Origin: Saprospiraceae bacterium
GTDB lineage: Bacteria > Bacteroidota > Bacteroidia > Chitinophagales > Saprospiraceae
Direction of reading: 5' to 3'
Assembly (NCBI GenBank): GCA_021739645.1
Contig: JAIPBL010000001.1
Coordinates: forward strand, 208,484-272,483
Length of the DNA stretch: 64,000 nt
The notes under the pieces are model-generated. The model saw only the letters and a list, made by a program, of their open reading frames with translations. It searched no databases and was not told where the DNA came from. The translations under genes and the position numbers were made by a program. This document shows positions 1-8,949 of this stretch, in pieces (within the stretch, counting starts at the first letter, position 1; the number at the start of each line of letters is the position of its first letter).

Positions 1-2300
1 GTTGTCAACGGTGCGCAGTTGCTGGTATAGGTAAAAGTCACGGTTTTAGAACCACCACAGGCAGAAGGAGGTCCAGTGCTGTTATTGGTCAAAACAGCAC
101 CGCAGCCGCCGCTTGCGGAAACCGAGGCCAGCCAAGCATTATATTTTGTGTCAATGGCAGTCTGCGTTTGGCAGGATGCTTCCACTTGGTCTGTTGGGCA
201 GGTCAAAACCACGGTTGCAGGGGCGGTGACGGTGAATGTGGCTTGGCAAATAGTGGTGATTGGTGCACAACTGCTGGAATAAGTGAACGTGACCGTTTTT
301 GACCCGCCACATGCGGAAGGGGCGCCTGTGCTATTATTGGACAAACTGCCATTGCAGCCGCCGCTCGCAACGACCGTTGCCAGCCATGCTGCGTATTTCA
401 CGTCAATTTCCGCTTGTGTTTGACAGGCTGCCTCAGTTGGGTTACCAGGGCAAGTCAGTACAACCGGGCTTGCATTAACGGTAAAAGTGCGAGTACAGGT
501 TACGTCTGCTTCGCAATTGCTGGCTACAGTGAAAGTGATGGTAGCTGTACCGCCACATGCAGCAGGTGCACCTGGATTATTGTAGGATAGTACCGCATTG
601 CACCCTCCTGAAAATGTAGCGTCATTCAACCAATCGTTGTACTTATTTGTAATGGCAGCCTGAGTTTGACATGCTGCTTCGACGCTGTTGGCAGGACAGG
701 TTAGCACTACGGCGGGTGCGGGTGCCACGGTAAAGGTTGAGGAACATGAAGCCATGTTGTTGCAATCGTCAATTGCTGTAAAATTGATGGTAGTAGTACC
801 ACCGCAAATACTCGGCGGAGTAGCCCCGGCTAGTCCGGTAGTAGAGGGCGGCCCACAGTTGTCCAAGGCTGAAAAACCCGCTATCCATGTGTTAAAACTA
901 TTTGTCAATTGCGACGGGCAAGCGGTCAAACTGATAGGTGCAGGGCAGGTCACCGTCGGTGGCGTCGGGTCTGACACTGTCACGTTAACCATACATTGGT
1001 TTACACAGGTAAACTGCTCAACCGCTAGCGAAAGGCTAAATCCACCGCCACAAACTCCAGCGGCATCAACGGTCACAGTTTGAGCAGTGGTTGAGCCGAC
1101 AATTGTGCCATTTCCCATAATTGTCCATTGGTAGGAATCCATGCCTGCAGGGCCACTAAATACAATACCTGTCTGGTTTGGGCAGACATTTGCAGGGCCA
1201 GAAATTATGCAACTTGGTGGAATGGTACAACAATCCGGGGCCGCTCCGGCTACGTTTGCTGAACAGGCTGTTGGCAATAATGGGTCAGGGCAAGGCCCCC
1301 CAGTTTCAATTGCAATATCAATATTGTAGGCAGTGCCATAGGGATATGTTAGGGAAATAATGCCCATTGTTGGCCCTCCATCACCTTCATTTGTTAGGCA
1401 AACGGCTGCGGAGGGTGAATTCAGTGCATTCGGGTCAGTGCCGACGTAATTGCCATTTTGCCCTGAGATGGGAATGTTTACCGTATAGGTTCCATCAGGA
1501 TGGCAGGTGGTCATGGCTGCACCGGTTTCGAGTGTGCAGTATAAATCTCCATTTCCACATCCATTCCTTGCTTGAAAGCTAGCAATCTCAAGGTCGAAGT
1601 CGTCGTCTTGATCCCAAACAGCGAGATAAAAATTGGTAGCTTGGCTGAAATTTGGCGTGAAAAACGTTTGCCAAATGTTGTTGCTTGCCTCACCGCAGGT
1701 ATAAAAAATAAGATTGTTGCAATCTCCACTTTGATATTGTGGAGCAGTACCGCTGCTAGTTGAAGGGCTAGCAGAATAGTACAGTGCCCAACCCAGTTTG
1801 TCCATCATGTTGTTTTCGTTAATTTGAATTTGAAACGTGCCCACATTGGGACGGACATCAAAGTTCAAGATGATGATGGACTCACCTAAGTTTGGCAAGT
1901 TTGGAGAAGGGATTGGCAGGCCAGTAATGGGGTCGGTGCAGTTCATTACTGCGATTGGAAAAGTAGCGGGGTTGTAAACACAACCAAACTGCGTCATGAT
2001 ATTGCTTTGAATACCGGGAGTACTGCTGCATTTAATGATACCATTTGGCTGGTTCATTGGAGGTGGGTCTTCATTGACAGTACCGTTCGCATTCCATGCA
2101 GCACCTTCCGTCCATCGTTGAGAGCACTCACACGGGGTGTCGTTTTGGGCTACTGCATTTAGTGAGAAAAGAAATAAGGTAAGTAAGGTTGCAAACCCTA
2201 ACCTGATTTGAAAAGGTTGGCAAATGCTTCGGCTGTTAGCGCCAAAGGGCAGGATTGAATTCAATTGCCACCTGCTTTTGGGAATTGTGAAATTCTTCAT
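1..2300 (-). CDS. Large secreted HYR-like repeat adhesin, N-terminal part (runs off the left edge)
   Basis: Reading the minus strand from the ATG at 2300 gives one open frame of about 766 codons with no stop before base 1. Residues 1-53 form a long signal peptide (hydrophobic run GFATLLTLFLFSLNAVAQ). Residues 55-430 are a Cys-rich globular region with no family I can name. From about residue 445 come four repeats of about 83 residues (one divergent, two full, one cut by the edge), each starting LTCP or VTCP and carrying EAxCQTQxxI, KYxxWL, SGGC and CGGxxTxTFT. They resemble the HYR-like Ig folds of giant Bacteroidota surface proteins that usually end in a T9SS or gliding-type sorting domain; that end is outside the window. 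DNA period is about 250 bp (repeat starts near 205, 453, 705 and 955). Likely role: surface adhesion, by inference from architecture. Confidence 0.85.
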   Translation of the reverse strand, partial: MKNFTIPKSRWQLNSILPFGANSRSICQPFQIRLGFATLLTLFLFSLNAVAQNDTPCECSQRWTEGAAWNANGTVNEDPPPMNQPNGIIKCSSTPGIQSNIMTQFGCVYNPATFPIAVMNCTDPITGLPIPSPNLPNLGESIIILNFDVRPNVGTFQIQINENNMMDKLGWALYYSASPSTSSGTAPQYQSGDCNNLIFYTCGEASNNIWQTFFTPNFSQATNFYLAVWDQDDDFDLEIASFQARNGCGNGDLYCTLETGAAMTTCHPDGTYTVNIPISGQNGNYVGTDPNALNSPSAAVCLTNEGDGGPTMGIISLTYPYGTAYNIDIAIETGGPCPDPLLPTACSANVAGAAPDCCTIPPSCIISGPANVCPNQTGIVFSGPAGMDSYQWTIMGNGTIVGSTTAQTVTVDAAGVCGGGFSLSLAVEQFTCVNQCMVNVTVSDPTPPTVTCPAPISLTACPSQLTNSFNTWIAGFSALDNCGPPSTTGLAGATPPSICGGTTTINFTAIDDCNNMASCSSTFTVAPAPAVVLTCPANSVEAACQTQAAITNKYNDWLNDATFSGGCNAVLSYNNPGAPAACGGTATITFTVASNCEADVTCTRTFTVNASPVVLTCPGNPTEAACQTQAEIDVKYAAWLATVVASGGCNGSLSNNSTGAPSACGGSKTVTFTYSSSCAPITTICQATFTVTAPATVVLTCPTDQVEASCQTQTAIDTKYNAWLASVSASGGCGAVLTNNSTGPPSACGGSKTVTFTYTSNCAPLT

Positions 2301-2530
2301 CGATCTGGATTATAATACGGTTAAAAAAATGCTATGGCTGTGGCTGGTCGTGCCAGCGCAGTCTGTTAAATCGGAGATTGGGCAGTTGCTATTTTGACAG
2401 TAGTCTTTAGTGTGTAGCTTCTAGTTGACTATCGTCTGGAGTATGTGTTAATGTGATTATTATCTAATATGATGCCAGTTTTATGCTAATGAATTTTAAT
2501 TTGTAAAACACTGGCTGTTAATTTTTTAAA

Positions 2531-2572
2531 ACAAAAAAAGCCTCGCAGCGAATCCGCTGTGAGGCTTTTTAA
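2531..2572 (-). terminator. Rho-independent terminator downstream of the TlpA-like gene
   Basis: An 11-bp stem (2540-2550 with 2555-2565, one mismatch or wobble) around the loop AATC is flanked by T/A tracts on both sides. It lies 26 bp past the stop of the minus-strand thioredoxin gene and could work in both directions. Confidence 0.75.
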
Positions 2573-2590
2573 AAACAAAACTTTGTTATC

Positions 2591-4063
2591 TTACCCTCCT
2601 GATTTTTCCTTTTTCGCTTGAATGATGTGGTCAATTACCTCCGGTAGCTGTTCAGCTCCCAACCGCTTTGAAAGAATGGTTTTGTCTTTATCCAAAACGT
2701 AAATTTGAGGAGTAGTTTTAATGTCATAGACTGCCTTGTAACGGCTGCGGTGATAGGGGTCAACCGCGTTAAAGAACACATCCATTTCTCGTTCAGAAAT
2801 GGTTGACCAGCATTTGTCCACTTCTTTCATGGTGAGGTTGCCTTCGTCATCACGGGTGGCAAGCGCGGTGCAGATGGCAAAAACCGAAACTCCCTTGTCC
2901 TTGTAGTCTTTGGCAAATTTGACCATCTCCGGCATGGACTTTTTGCAGTGGCCACAATCGGGGTCCCAAAAGAAAAGTACGGTAATGGGGGACTGGAAAT
3001 CGTGCAGCCAAATTTTGTCGCCTTTTTGTGTTTGCATCTCAATGTTAGGTGCTATCCTTCCAATGAGGAGTGGGTCGAGCCTGTCAGCATTCTCAATAAT
3101 TTTTTTCAATTGATCTTCCTCCGTCCATGGCGCAAGACCTGTTTTGTAATATTTCTGAGCGATGTGTACGTACACTGCATCCATGCCCACGATGTTGGAT
3201 TTGGCGAATTGATTCAAAAAATGAATGAGGTAAAACTTGAAATTTTCCTCAGCAGGCTTCATTTTTTCGAGCACTTTGTCAACGGCGATATTAATGGAAT
3301 CCGGGTGCTGCACGGTCATTTTGTTAATAAAATGTTCCACTTTAGGAAACAAGAAAGGGGTGCGCACCAGTTTTGCGTCAGCGAAGTCAAGGTTGTCGAA
3401 CCAGTGCGCTCGCATCCAATAAAAAGCCTTGAGTTCTTTTTCCTTTTGTTCGCCTTCGAACTTTGGTGGGTCGAGTTGCATATTCGCTTTTATGACCATT
3501 GCGGTCATTGATTTTGGAAATTTTGCCACCAGGTCTTTTTGGTAGCCCATTACTTCCTCATCCAGCGATTTGATTTTTTCTTCGATTTTGGCTTTTTTCT
3601 TTTCGTCGTCCTTGGCCTCTTCCATTTGCTTTTTGAAGTCTTCGGCTTTTGGGCGACGGTCGCTGATAAATTTGAGGTAGTCATAAAACTGCTTGTTGTC
3701 CTCTGAACCACTGATTTTGACGCTGCCAGACAAGTCGGAGAGTTTTGTTTCCAATGAAAACCATTGGTTGTTATCATCCACTAACAACTGAATGAACTGG
3801 TTATCGGGAGGCAGAACAATGAGGTAAATGCCACCTGTTAGTTTTTCATTGCCCTCAAAGTAAAATTTGCCGTCGGCCTCCACATAGGCAGTGTCTTTCA
3901 AGTATTGCTTGTCACCGAAATAATAACCGAGATAGGCTTCCTTCTCATGGAAGCCATCAATTTTTACCTTAATTTGATAGCCAACTTTTTGGGAAAAAAT
4001 TATTGCCGGTACGGCAATGAAAGCGATGATGGTAGTGAGGAAATGCTTCATATTTTTCAACAT
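2591..4063 (-). CDS. TlpA-family thiol-disulfide oxidoreductase with DUF4369-like N-terminus
   Basis: Exported thioredoxin-fold protein (490 residues from this start). A signal peptide (MKHFLTTIIAF...IFSQ) is followed by a beta-rich DUF4369-like domain, a charged helical middle section rich in Glu and Lys (DUF5106-like), and a C-terminal thioredoxin domain over the last 150 residues. That domain has a CGHC redox motif (CxxC) and the cis-proline motif TTPQIYVLD. Bacteroidota encode many such proteins; they act outside the cytoplasm on cysteine redox and are often lipoproteins, but no lipobox is seen here. The frame is open to 4099, but starts at 4063 or 4051 put the signal peptide at the N-terminus. 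Transcribed alone, between two hairpin terminators. Its substrate cannot be told from sequence. Confidence 0.88.
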   Translation of the reverse strand: MLKNMKHFLTTIIAFIAVPAIIFSQKVGYQIKVKIDGFHEKEAYLGYYFGDKQYLKDTAYVEADGKFYFEGNEKLTGGIYLIVLPPDNQFIQLLVDDNNQWFSLETKLSDLSGSVKISGSEDNKQFYDYLKFISDRRPKAEDFKKQMEEAKDDEKKKAKIEEKIKSLDEEVMGYQKDLVAKFPKSMTAMVIKANMQLDPPKFEGEQKEKELKAFYWMRAHWFDNLDFADAKLVRTPFLFPKVEHFINKMTVQHPDSINIAVDKVLEKMKPAEENFKFYLIHFLNQFAKSNIVGMDAVYVHIAQKYYKTGLAPWTEEDQLKKIIENADRLDPLLIGRIAPNIEMQTQKGDKIWLHDFQSPITVLFFWDPDCGHCKKSMPEMVKFAKDYKDKGVSVFAICTALATRDDEGNLTMKEVDKCWSTISEREMDVFFNAVDPYHRSRYKAVYDIKTTPQIYVLDKDKTILSKRLGAEQLPEVIDHIIQAKKEKSGG

Positions 4064-4121
4064 TTTGTGAGGGTGGTCAAAAGAGGGGTTAATCTTCAAA
4101 ATTACACAGTTGCAGTATTTG

Positions 4122-4166
4122 CTCCAAAAAAAAACGCAAACCCCGCAAGGTTGTTGCGGGGTTTGA
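4122..4166 (-). terminator. Rho-independent terminator of lepB
   Basis: A perfect 12-bp stem (4137-4148 with 4154-4165), GC-rich in the middle, with loop GGTTG. On the minus strand it is followed by CG and nine T residues. It lies between the lepB stop and the start of the next minus-strand gene, so the two are probably separate transcripts. Confidence 0.88.
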
Positions 4167-4214
4167 GCCTTGGTTTGCTAACGAAATGTTATTGGAACTT
4201 AGATGGACGTTCAA

Positions 4215-5816
4215 TTACATTTTGTTAGCGCCGGAAAATATCCTGTTCCAATTGATACCGTTGGCGATGCTACCATTTTTGGTGGAAAACCAAATGAAGA
4301 GCGGCTTGCCCACGATATGGTTCTCCGGCACGAAGCCCCAAACCCTGCTATCTTCGGAATTGTGGCGGTTATCACCCATCATCCAATAGTAGTCCATTTT
4401 GAAAGTGTAACTGGTGGCTTCCTGTCCGTTGATGAAGAATTTACCATCTTTTTTCTCCAACTTATTTCCTTCGTAATTGGAAATTATTCGCTCGTACAAA
4501 GCAATGCTTTGGGGATTGATGTCCACCGTTGCACCCTTTTTAGGGATGTAAACTGGGCCGTAGTTGTCGTTGGTCCAAGCGCCATAATTGACTTTGTCAT
4601 GTGGGTAATAGGTGTGCCCACCCAATTTTTCAAAAGGATAAAAATCAATCTTCACGGCTGGGTCCATGGCCTTAATCTTTTCAACTTGCTCATTGTCAAG
4701 CCAATAGATACCTTGGTCTAAAAAGGATTCCTGGGTATTCACACCCATTTCTCCCAATTTCTCCCTGTTCAATGAACCTGACGGCGATATCACTGTGTAC
4801 AGGAATTGCATGTGCTTCGGATTCTCTGCGGCGGTACCATTAAGATAAACTTGTCGGTCAACTACTTTCAAACTATCTCCTGGCAAGCCGATACAGCGCT
4901 TGATATAGTGGTCTCTTTTGTCAATTGGCCTAACAACCAAATCGGCGTTCCCTGTTTTGATTTGCAAAAACCGCTGGGTTTGCTGTGGGTCACCACCAGA
5001 TCCACGGCGGTAGTCGTTGATGCTCCATGTCCGCTCAGGGAACACGTACACACTGTCACCCTCTGGGTAGTTAAAGACAACAGGGTCATATCGCTCCACC
5101 TCACTGATAGCCGGAAGGCGGTAAAATGGCAGGTTTGGTTTTGAAATATAGCTTTCACAATCAAAAAATGGCAGGCGATTGTGCAGCAATGGGAACATCA
5201 GAACTGTTTTCGGGGTGCGGATGCCGTAGTGGGCTTTGCTCACGAAAAGAAAGTCGCCAACTTTGAGAGAGCCTTCCATCGAAGAGGTAGGAATCACGTA
5301 GGCTTCGATGAGGAACATACGGATAAAAGAAGCCGCAAAGACCGCAAACACGATGGCCTCTGTCCACTCACGTGCCGGATTTTTGGCATACGGGTTCTGC
5401 CGGTTCAACTTTTGAAACTCCCTGGTATTGTTCGTTTTTTGAGCCTCCAGTATTTTGTTTTTGTATTCTTGCTCCGCAACAAGGTTTGGGCCGAGGTACT
5501 TGTCATTGCTGTTTTTACCGATGGAATAGAAAATAGCTGGCGCAAAAATCACAGCCAAGGCAGTATGGACAAACTTGTATTTTCCGAAGGAACGAACCAT
5601 GTCCACGCACAGCCCGACGAAGATGAAAATATTGACAATTGGGAACAAAAGCCAGACTGCATGGCTGGGCTTACGCCCCACGAGCTTGCACATTTCAATG
5701 AAGTTGATGCCGGGAATCAGGGCTTTTTTGCCATCCACACCAGCTTTTTCAAACAGCTTCATCATCGTGATACTGAACAGGATGTAGGTGACAATCAGGA
5801 ATATCAGAATCTCCAT
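4215..5816 (-). CDS. lepB: Signal peptidase I with extra N-terminal membrane domain
   Basis: Cleaves signal peptides from exported proteins at the outer face of the inner membrane. The N-terminal ~100 residues hold hydrophobic segments and GINFIEMCKLVGR, like the DUF5684-type region found in Bacteroidota. The S26 domain follows a further membrane segment (AIVFAVFAASFIRMFLI). The catalytic Ser lies in IPTSSMEGSL and the general-base Lys in YIKRCIGLPGD (residues 186 and 313 counted from an ATG 21 bp upstream). The late box MGDNRHNSEDSR is intact. At about 533 residues it is much longer than E. coli LepB (324), owing to the N-terminal domain and insertions between the boxes. The start at 5816 (MEILIFLIV) is preferred; 5837 is also open. 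It has its own promoter and terminator. Confidence 0.95.
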   Translation of the reverse strand: MEILIFLIVTYILFSITMMKLFEKAGVDGKKALIPGINFIEMCKLVGRKPSHAVWLLFPIVNIFIFVGLCVDMVRSFGKYKFVHTALAVIFAPAIFYSIGKNSNDKYLGPNLVAEQEYKNKILEAQKTNNTREFQKLNRQNPYAKNPAREWTEAIVFAVFAASFIRMFLIEAYVIPTSSMEGSLKVGDFLFVSKAHYGIRTPKTVLMFPLLHNRLPFFDCESYISKPNLPFYRLPAISEVERYDPVVFNYPEGDSVYVFPERTWSINDYRRGSGGDPQQTQRFLQIKTGNADLVVRPIDKRDHYIKRCIGLPGDSLKVVDRQVYLNGTAAENPKHMQFLYTVISPSGSLNREKLGEMGVNTQESFLDQGIYWLDNEQVEKIKAMDPAVKIDFYPFEKLGGHTYYPHDKVNYGAWTNDNYGPVYIPKKGATVDINPQSIALYERIISNYEGNKLEKKDGKFFINGQEATSYTFKMDYYWMMGDNRHNSEDSRVWGFVPENHIVGKPLFIWFSTKNGSIANGINWNRIFSGANKM

Positions 5817-5884
5817 AATTTGAAAGGAAAAAGTCAAAAGGACAATGTGAAAAGATAGCCCTCAAAGGGCGTTATTACAGCGGG

Positions 5885-5913
5885 CAAAGGTAAATTAAAA
5901 TACAAGCAGCAAG
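5885..5913 (-). promoter_or_regulatory. Bacteroidota-type promoter upstream of lepB
   Basis: On the minus strand the -7 box TACCTTTG (5892 to 5885) fits TAnnTTTG, and CTTG stands at the -33 position (5913-5910) with a 17-nt spacer. Predicted transcription start is near 5878, about 40-60 nt before lepB. The site lies between the DUF1573 gene and lepB, so lepB may not depend on the upstream genes. Confidence 0.6.
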
Positions 5914-5939
5914 CTGAAACAACAGACTAATTCGTGGCG

Positions 5940-6302
5940 TCAATCGACAAAGCCTTCCACATACAGTTTTTCCCCTTTTTTCTGGCCGTTGAAATAAACC
6001 GTGACTTTTTTGTAAAAATAACCAGCCTTACGGGCGTCAAATTCCACTTTAATAATCCCTTCCTCATTAGGCAAAACAGGCGTTTCGGTCCATTCGGTTG
6101 CTGTGCAGCCACAAATGGAGCGCACATTGTCAATAATCAACGGAGCATCTCCGGTGTTTTTGAACTTAAACTCATGTGGCGCTGGCACACTCAGTTCCAA
6201 GTCTCCGAAATCGTGCGTGGTTGGCGTCACCCATTCAAAGGTTGGTTCGGTGACGATTTGTGTTTGGAACAAAAAAACAAGCGGAAAAAGGAAGTTCAGC
6301 AT
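5940..6302 (-). CDS. DUF1573 domain protein
   Basis: A 120-residue protein with a short hydrophobic N-terminus (LNFLFPLVFLFQTQIV) that may be a signal peptide, followed by one DUF1573 immunoglobulin-like domain. Visible family features are HDFGDL, FKFKNTGDAPLIIDNVRSICGCT and the terminal GFVD. The ICGC cysteine pair is typical. The fold resembles ASH/MSP-type beta sandwiches; the biological role of the family is unknown. It follows the coiled-coil gene after 32 bp in the same direction, so the two are probably co-transcribed. Confidence 0.88.
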   Translation of the reverse strand: MLNFLFPLVFLFQTQIVTEPTFEWVTPTTHDFGDLELSVPAPHEFKFKNTGDAPLIIDNVRSICGCTATEWTETPVLPNEEGIIKVEFDARKAGYFYKKVTVYFNGQKKGEKLYVEGFVD

Positions 6303-6334
6303 GTGGGAAAAATTATCAATGTTTCAGGTTCAGG

Positions 6335-7321
6335 TTACTTCAAATCAAATTTGCCAGTACCAGCAAGGTGGCCTTTGTTGTAAACCTCCACGGTGTATTT
6401 GCCCTTCATAAATGCTCCGACGTTGGGGTTCCAGTTGAAACAAATATCAGTGGCGTCTTGGTTGTAGTCGTATTCTTTGCTGTAGGTATAGCGAAGTTCC
6501 TCACCGTTTTCTTTGCTAAAAAATGTGCCAGCACCAAGCTCGTCAATGGCCATTGTCTCACCGACCGGATTCAAAATCCTGATGTAAAAAGTCTCTACAC
6601 CGGGCCGTGTAATTTTGTTCTCGGTTGTGTGAATGCAAACTTTGAGCTGGTCCACGTTCTTCGCATATTTTTTCTTAACCGTTTTGCCGCTGTTGCGTTC
6701 TTTTAGTGGCGTCACTTCCACCTTGTCAATTTTTATAACGGAGGCCAAATTTACTTTCTCGGTGAGCTTGGACTTTTCGTCTGAAAGCTGCTGTTTTTCA
6801 GCCGAAAGCGCCGATTTTTCACCTTCCAACAAGCTGGTGCGGACATTGGCACTGTCAAGGTTTTCGCTGAGATTGCGGGTTCTTTCGGAAAGTTGGTCAC
6901 GTTCGCCTTTTAGCATATCAATTTCGCCCCTCATCCGTTCAATTTCAGCGACATAGCCCGCCACTTGGCTTTTCATATTGTTCATTTCTGCCCGTGCCCG
7001 GCCTATTTCCTTGCCATCCCTTAACAAGCCATCAATCTTGTTTTTCTGTGTTTTCAGTTCTTCTTTTTGTTGGTCAATGATGGCGTTTAACTCTTCGTTG
7101 CTTCCTCGCATTTCTTCCAGCTCAGAAAGCGCTTCCTGGTATTGTTTTTCCAGTTCGATTTTGAGGTTATCGGCTTCTGCCAATTTGGTGGTTTGCGTAT
7201 CAACCAATGTGTCCTGTTTGTACTTGTTGCAAAGCAAGACGCTATTTGTTACCAATAAAGTGGCGATAATAATGCCAGCAATAATCAAAAGCCGCTGCTG
7301 AGATGAATTGTTAGTTGCCAT
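6335..7321 (-). CDS. Membrane-anchored coiled-coil protein of unknown function
   Basis: A 328-residue protein. A single N-terminal membrane helix (LLIIAGIIIATLLVTNSVLL) follows a short Ser/Gln-rich cytoplasmic stretch. Residues ~45-195 form a continuous coiled coil of Glu, Lys, Leu and Gln heptads. The C-terminal ~130 residues form a beta-rich domain containing VCIHTTENKITRPGVETFYIRI and ending GKYTVEVYNKGHLAGTGKFDLK, which looks like a small beta sandwich facing the periplasm. I recognise it only as a type seen in Bacteroidota, with no assigned role. It is first in a likely two-gene unit with the DUF1573 gene and divergent from the exonuclease gene. Confidence 0.8.
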   Translation of the reverse strand: MATNNSSQQRLLIIAGIIIATLLVTNSVLLCNKYKQDTLVDTQTTKLAEADNLKIELEKQYQEALSELEEMRGSNEELNAIIDQQKEELKTQKNKIDGLLRDGKEIGRARAEMNNMKSQVAGYVAEIERMRGEIDMLKGERDQLSERTRNLSENLDSANVRTSLLEGEKSALSAEKQQLSDEKSKLTEKVNLASVIKIDKVEVTPLKERNSGKTVKKKYAKNVDQLKVCIHTTENKITRPGVETFYIRILNPVGETMAIDELGAGTFFSKENGEELRYTYSKEYDYNQDATDICFNWNPNVGAFMKGKYTVEVYNKGHLAGTGKFDLK

Positions 7322-7450
7322 GTTTCAGATTTATGATTAATAGTGTTTTATTGAAAAAATAGGTGTCAATTTATTGATAATCAAGGTGTTAAGCTAGTCA
7401 ATTGTTCAGTTTTTGAAAAATCACACTTTACTTTCACCATCAATTTTCGG

Positions 7451-7458
7451 CAAAGTTA
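7451..7458 (-). promoter_or_regulatory. Possible -7 box for the coiled-coil gene
   Basis: TAACTTTG read on the minus strand fits TAnnTTTG exactly. It lies 130 bp upstream of the start. No good -33 TTTG stands at 17-23 nt, so this is tentative. Confidence 0.35.
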
Positions 7459-7505
7459 GGATAAATTGCAATGCATTAGTGTTCAACGGATTACGTTCAA
7501 ATACT

Positions 7506-7513
7506 TACCTTCG
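7506..7513 (+). promoter_or_regulatory. Possible -7 box for the exonuclease gene
   Basis: TACCTTCG has one mismatch to TAnnTTTG and lies 21 bp before the ATG, predicting a very short leader. A GTTC at 7481-7484 could serve as a weak -33 box. Confidence 0.35.
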
Positions 7514-7533
7514 CCATTCTTAAATTACAAGAA

Positions 7534-8274
7534 ATGCTAGAATCCATTGACATCGCCAACATCCTTTTTCTGGACATCGAATGTGTTTCCGAACAACCAT
7601 CTTACGATGATTTGGACGAAACGTTCCAAGAACTCTGGGCCATTAAGTCTAAAAACGTGATGCGGAGGGAGGTCACAGGGGAGGAGGTCGAGGAGCTTTA
7701 TCCACAAAAAGCGGCCATTTACGCCGAGTTTGGCAAAATCATCTGCATTTCCGTCGGGATTATCGTTAGGGACGCCGATCAATCGCTAAAAGTTCGGCTG
7801 AAATCCTTCGCCCATATTAACGAAAAACAACTCCTCAAAGACTTTTGCAACCTCCTCACCCAACATTACAAAGACCCTAACCGCCACTACCTTTGTGGCC
7901 ACAATATCAAAGAGTTTGACATCCCGTACATTTGCAGGAGATTGGTAATCAATCAGTTGGAGTTTCCAGCACTGCTTCAGATTACGGGCAAAAAGCCCTG
8001 GGAAGTCAAGTATTTGCTGGATACCATGGAGCTTTGGAAGTTCGGAGACAACAAAGCCTACACTTCGCTAAAACTGCTAGCAGCCGTGCTTGGGGTCCCC
8101 TCGCCAAAGGACGATATCGACGGTAGTGATGTAGGTCGGGTGTATTGGGAAGAGCAGGATGTTGACCGAATTTCATTGTATTGTGAAAAGGACGTTTTGG
8201 CCACCGTTCAGTTGTTGCTTCGTTTCCGAAGGATGCCAATTTTGACCCCCGAACAAGTTCACCATGTGCGGTGA
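7534..8274 (+). CDS. Predicted PolB-like 3'-5' exonuclease (DEDDy)
   Basis: A 246-residue protein of the ribonuclease H-like exonuclease fold, related to the proofreading domain of family B DNA polymerases but free-standing. The acidic motifs are intact: ExoI as FLDIE (D14 and E16), ExoII as GHNIKEFDIPYI (Asp near 129), and ExoIII as LYCEKDVLATVQL, where Tyr and Asp four residues apart mark the DEDDy subgroup. The length fits a stand-alone nuclease. Substrate is unknown; single-strand DNA or RNA trimming is the family expectation. It is divergent from the coiled-coil gene and ends 12 bp before the convergent phosphopantetheinyl transferase gene. Confidence 0.88.
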   Translation: MLESIDIANILFLDIECVSEQPSYDDLDETFQELWAIKSKNVMRREVTGEEVEELYPQKAAIYAEFGKIICISVGIIVRDADQSLKVRLKSFAHINEKQLLKDFCNLLTQHYKDPNRHYLCGHNIKEFDIPYICRRLVINQLEFPALLQITGKKPWEVKYLLDTMELWKFGDNKAYTSLKLLAAVLGVPSPKDDIDGSDVGRVYWEEQDVDRISLYCEKDVLATVQLLLRFRRMPILTPEQVHHVR

Positions 8275-8286
8275 CAGCGACGCAAA

Positions 8287-8925
8287 TCAAAGGCACCAAA
8301 CCAATATATAGTCCCCAATTTTTTCATAAAAAACCTCAAATCGCCATTCCTCGCCATCCTTTTCAACTTTGCCAGTTGTTTGTCCAACTATTTGATAATC
8401 AAATGGTTCGATAAAAATATTCCCTCGAAAGTCCAGTTCCCTGCGCCCGTGTGCTTTGTAGAGCGCCTCTTTTGCCCCCCAGTAAACATGGAGATGTTCC
8501 AAACGGGTTTCCGGTTTCAAACTATCCAGTTCTTCAACCCGCAAGAACTTTTGCGCCAGCACTTCAATTTTGGGTACGATGCGTTGCACATCTATCCCCG
8601 TTAGTTCTTTCGCCAAAATGACGGCCACCAGTTCGTGAGAATGGCTAAAAGAAAGGTGAAACGGCGTGTCCCAAAGATGTGGTTTGCCAAACTCGTCCTT
8701 GAGCACTGGCACCCGGTCTTCGTAGCCCAATGATAGCAACATCTCATGAACCAAGTACCGACTTGCCAACCATTCCAGCCTCCGGCGTCCCTTCAAATTG
8801 GCAAGTTCAGCTTCTTCAACTTCCTGCAAATCAAGGCTTTGTATAAAAAAAACAACCGGCTCGTCCACCTGCCAGATGCCGAGGACTGCGCCATTTCCCA
8901 CCATTTTTTTTAACAAAAGCCCCAT
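8287..8925 (-). CDS. 4'-phosphopantetheinyl transferase superfamily protein
   Basis: A 212-residue enzyme of the Sfp/HetI type, which moves the phosphopantetheine arm of CoA to a serine of acyl, aryl or peptidyl carrier proteins. Signature residues are present: FHLSFSHSHELV with the substrate-binding His, GIDVQ (Asp near 110, magnesium ligand) and YWGAKEALYKA (Glu near 152 and the conserved Lys). Length matches the compact Bacteroidota members. No polyketide or peptide synthetase genes lie nearby, so it may serve fatty acid ACP or a distant pathway. The start at 8925 is the first ATG; 8904 is an alternative. Confidence 0.88.
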   Translation of the reverse strand: MGLLLKKMVGNGAVLGIWQVDEPVVFFIQSLDLQEVEEAELANLKGRRRLEWLASRYLVHEMLLSLGYEDRVPVLKDEFGKPHLWDTPFHLSFSHSHELVAVILAKELTGIDVQRIVPKIEVLAQKFLRVEELDSLKPETRLEHLHVYWGAKEALYKAHGRRELDFRGNIFIEPFDYQIVGQTTGKVEKDGEEWRFEVFYEKIGDYILVWCL

Positions 8926-8949
8926 GATTTGTCAGACATTTGCAGTAAC

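Noticed and set aside
76..1763. Several plus-strand frames of 60-131 codons at the left edge
   Set aside because: They lie antisense to the continuous minus-strand adhesin frame, which has a signal peptide and regular Cys-rich repeats; the plus frames have none of these.
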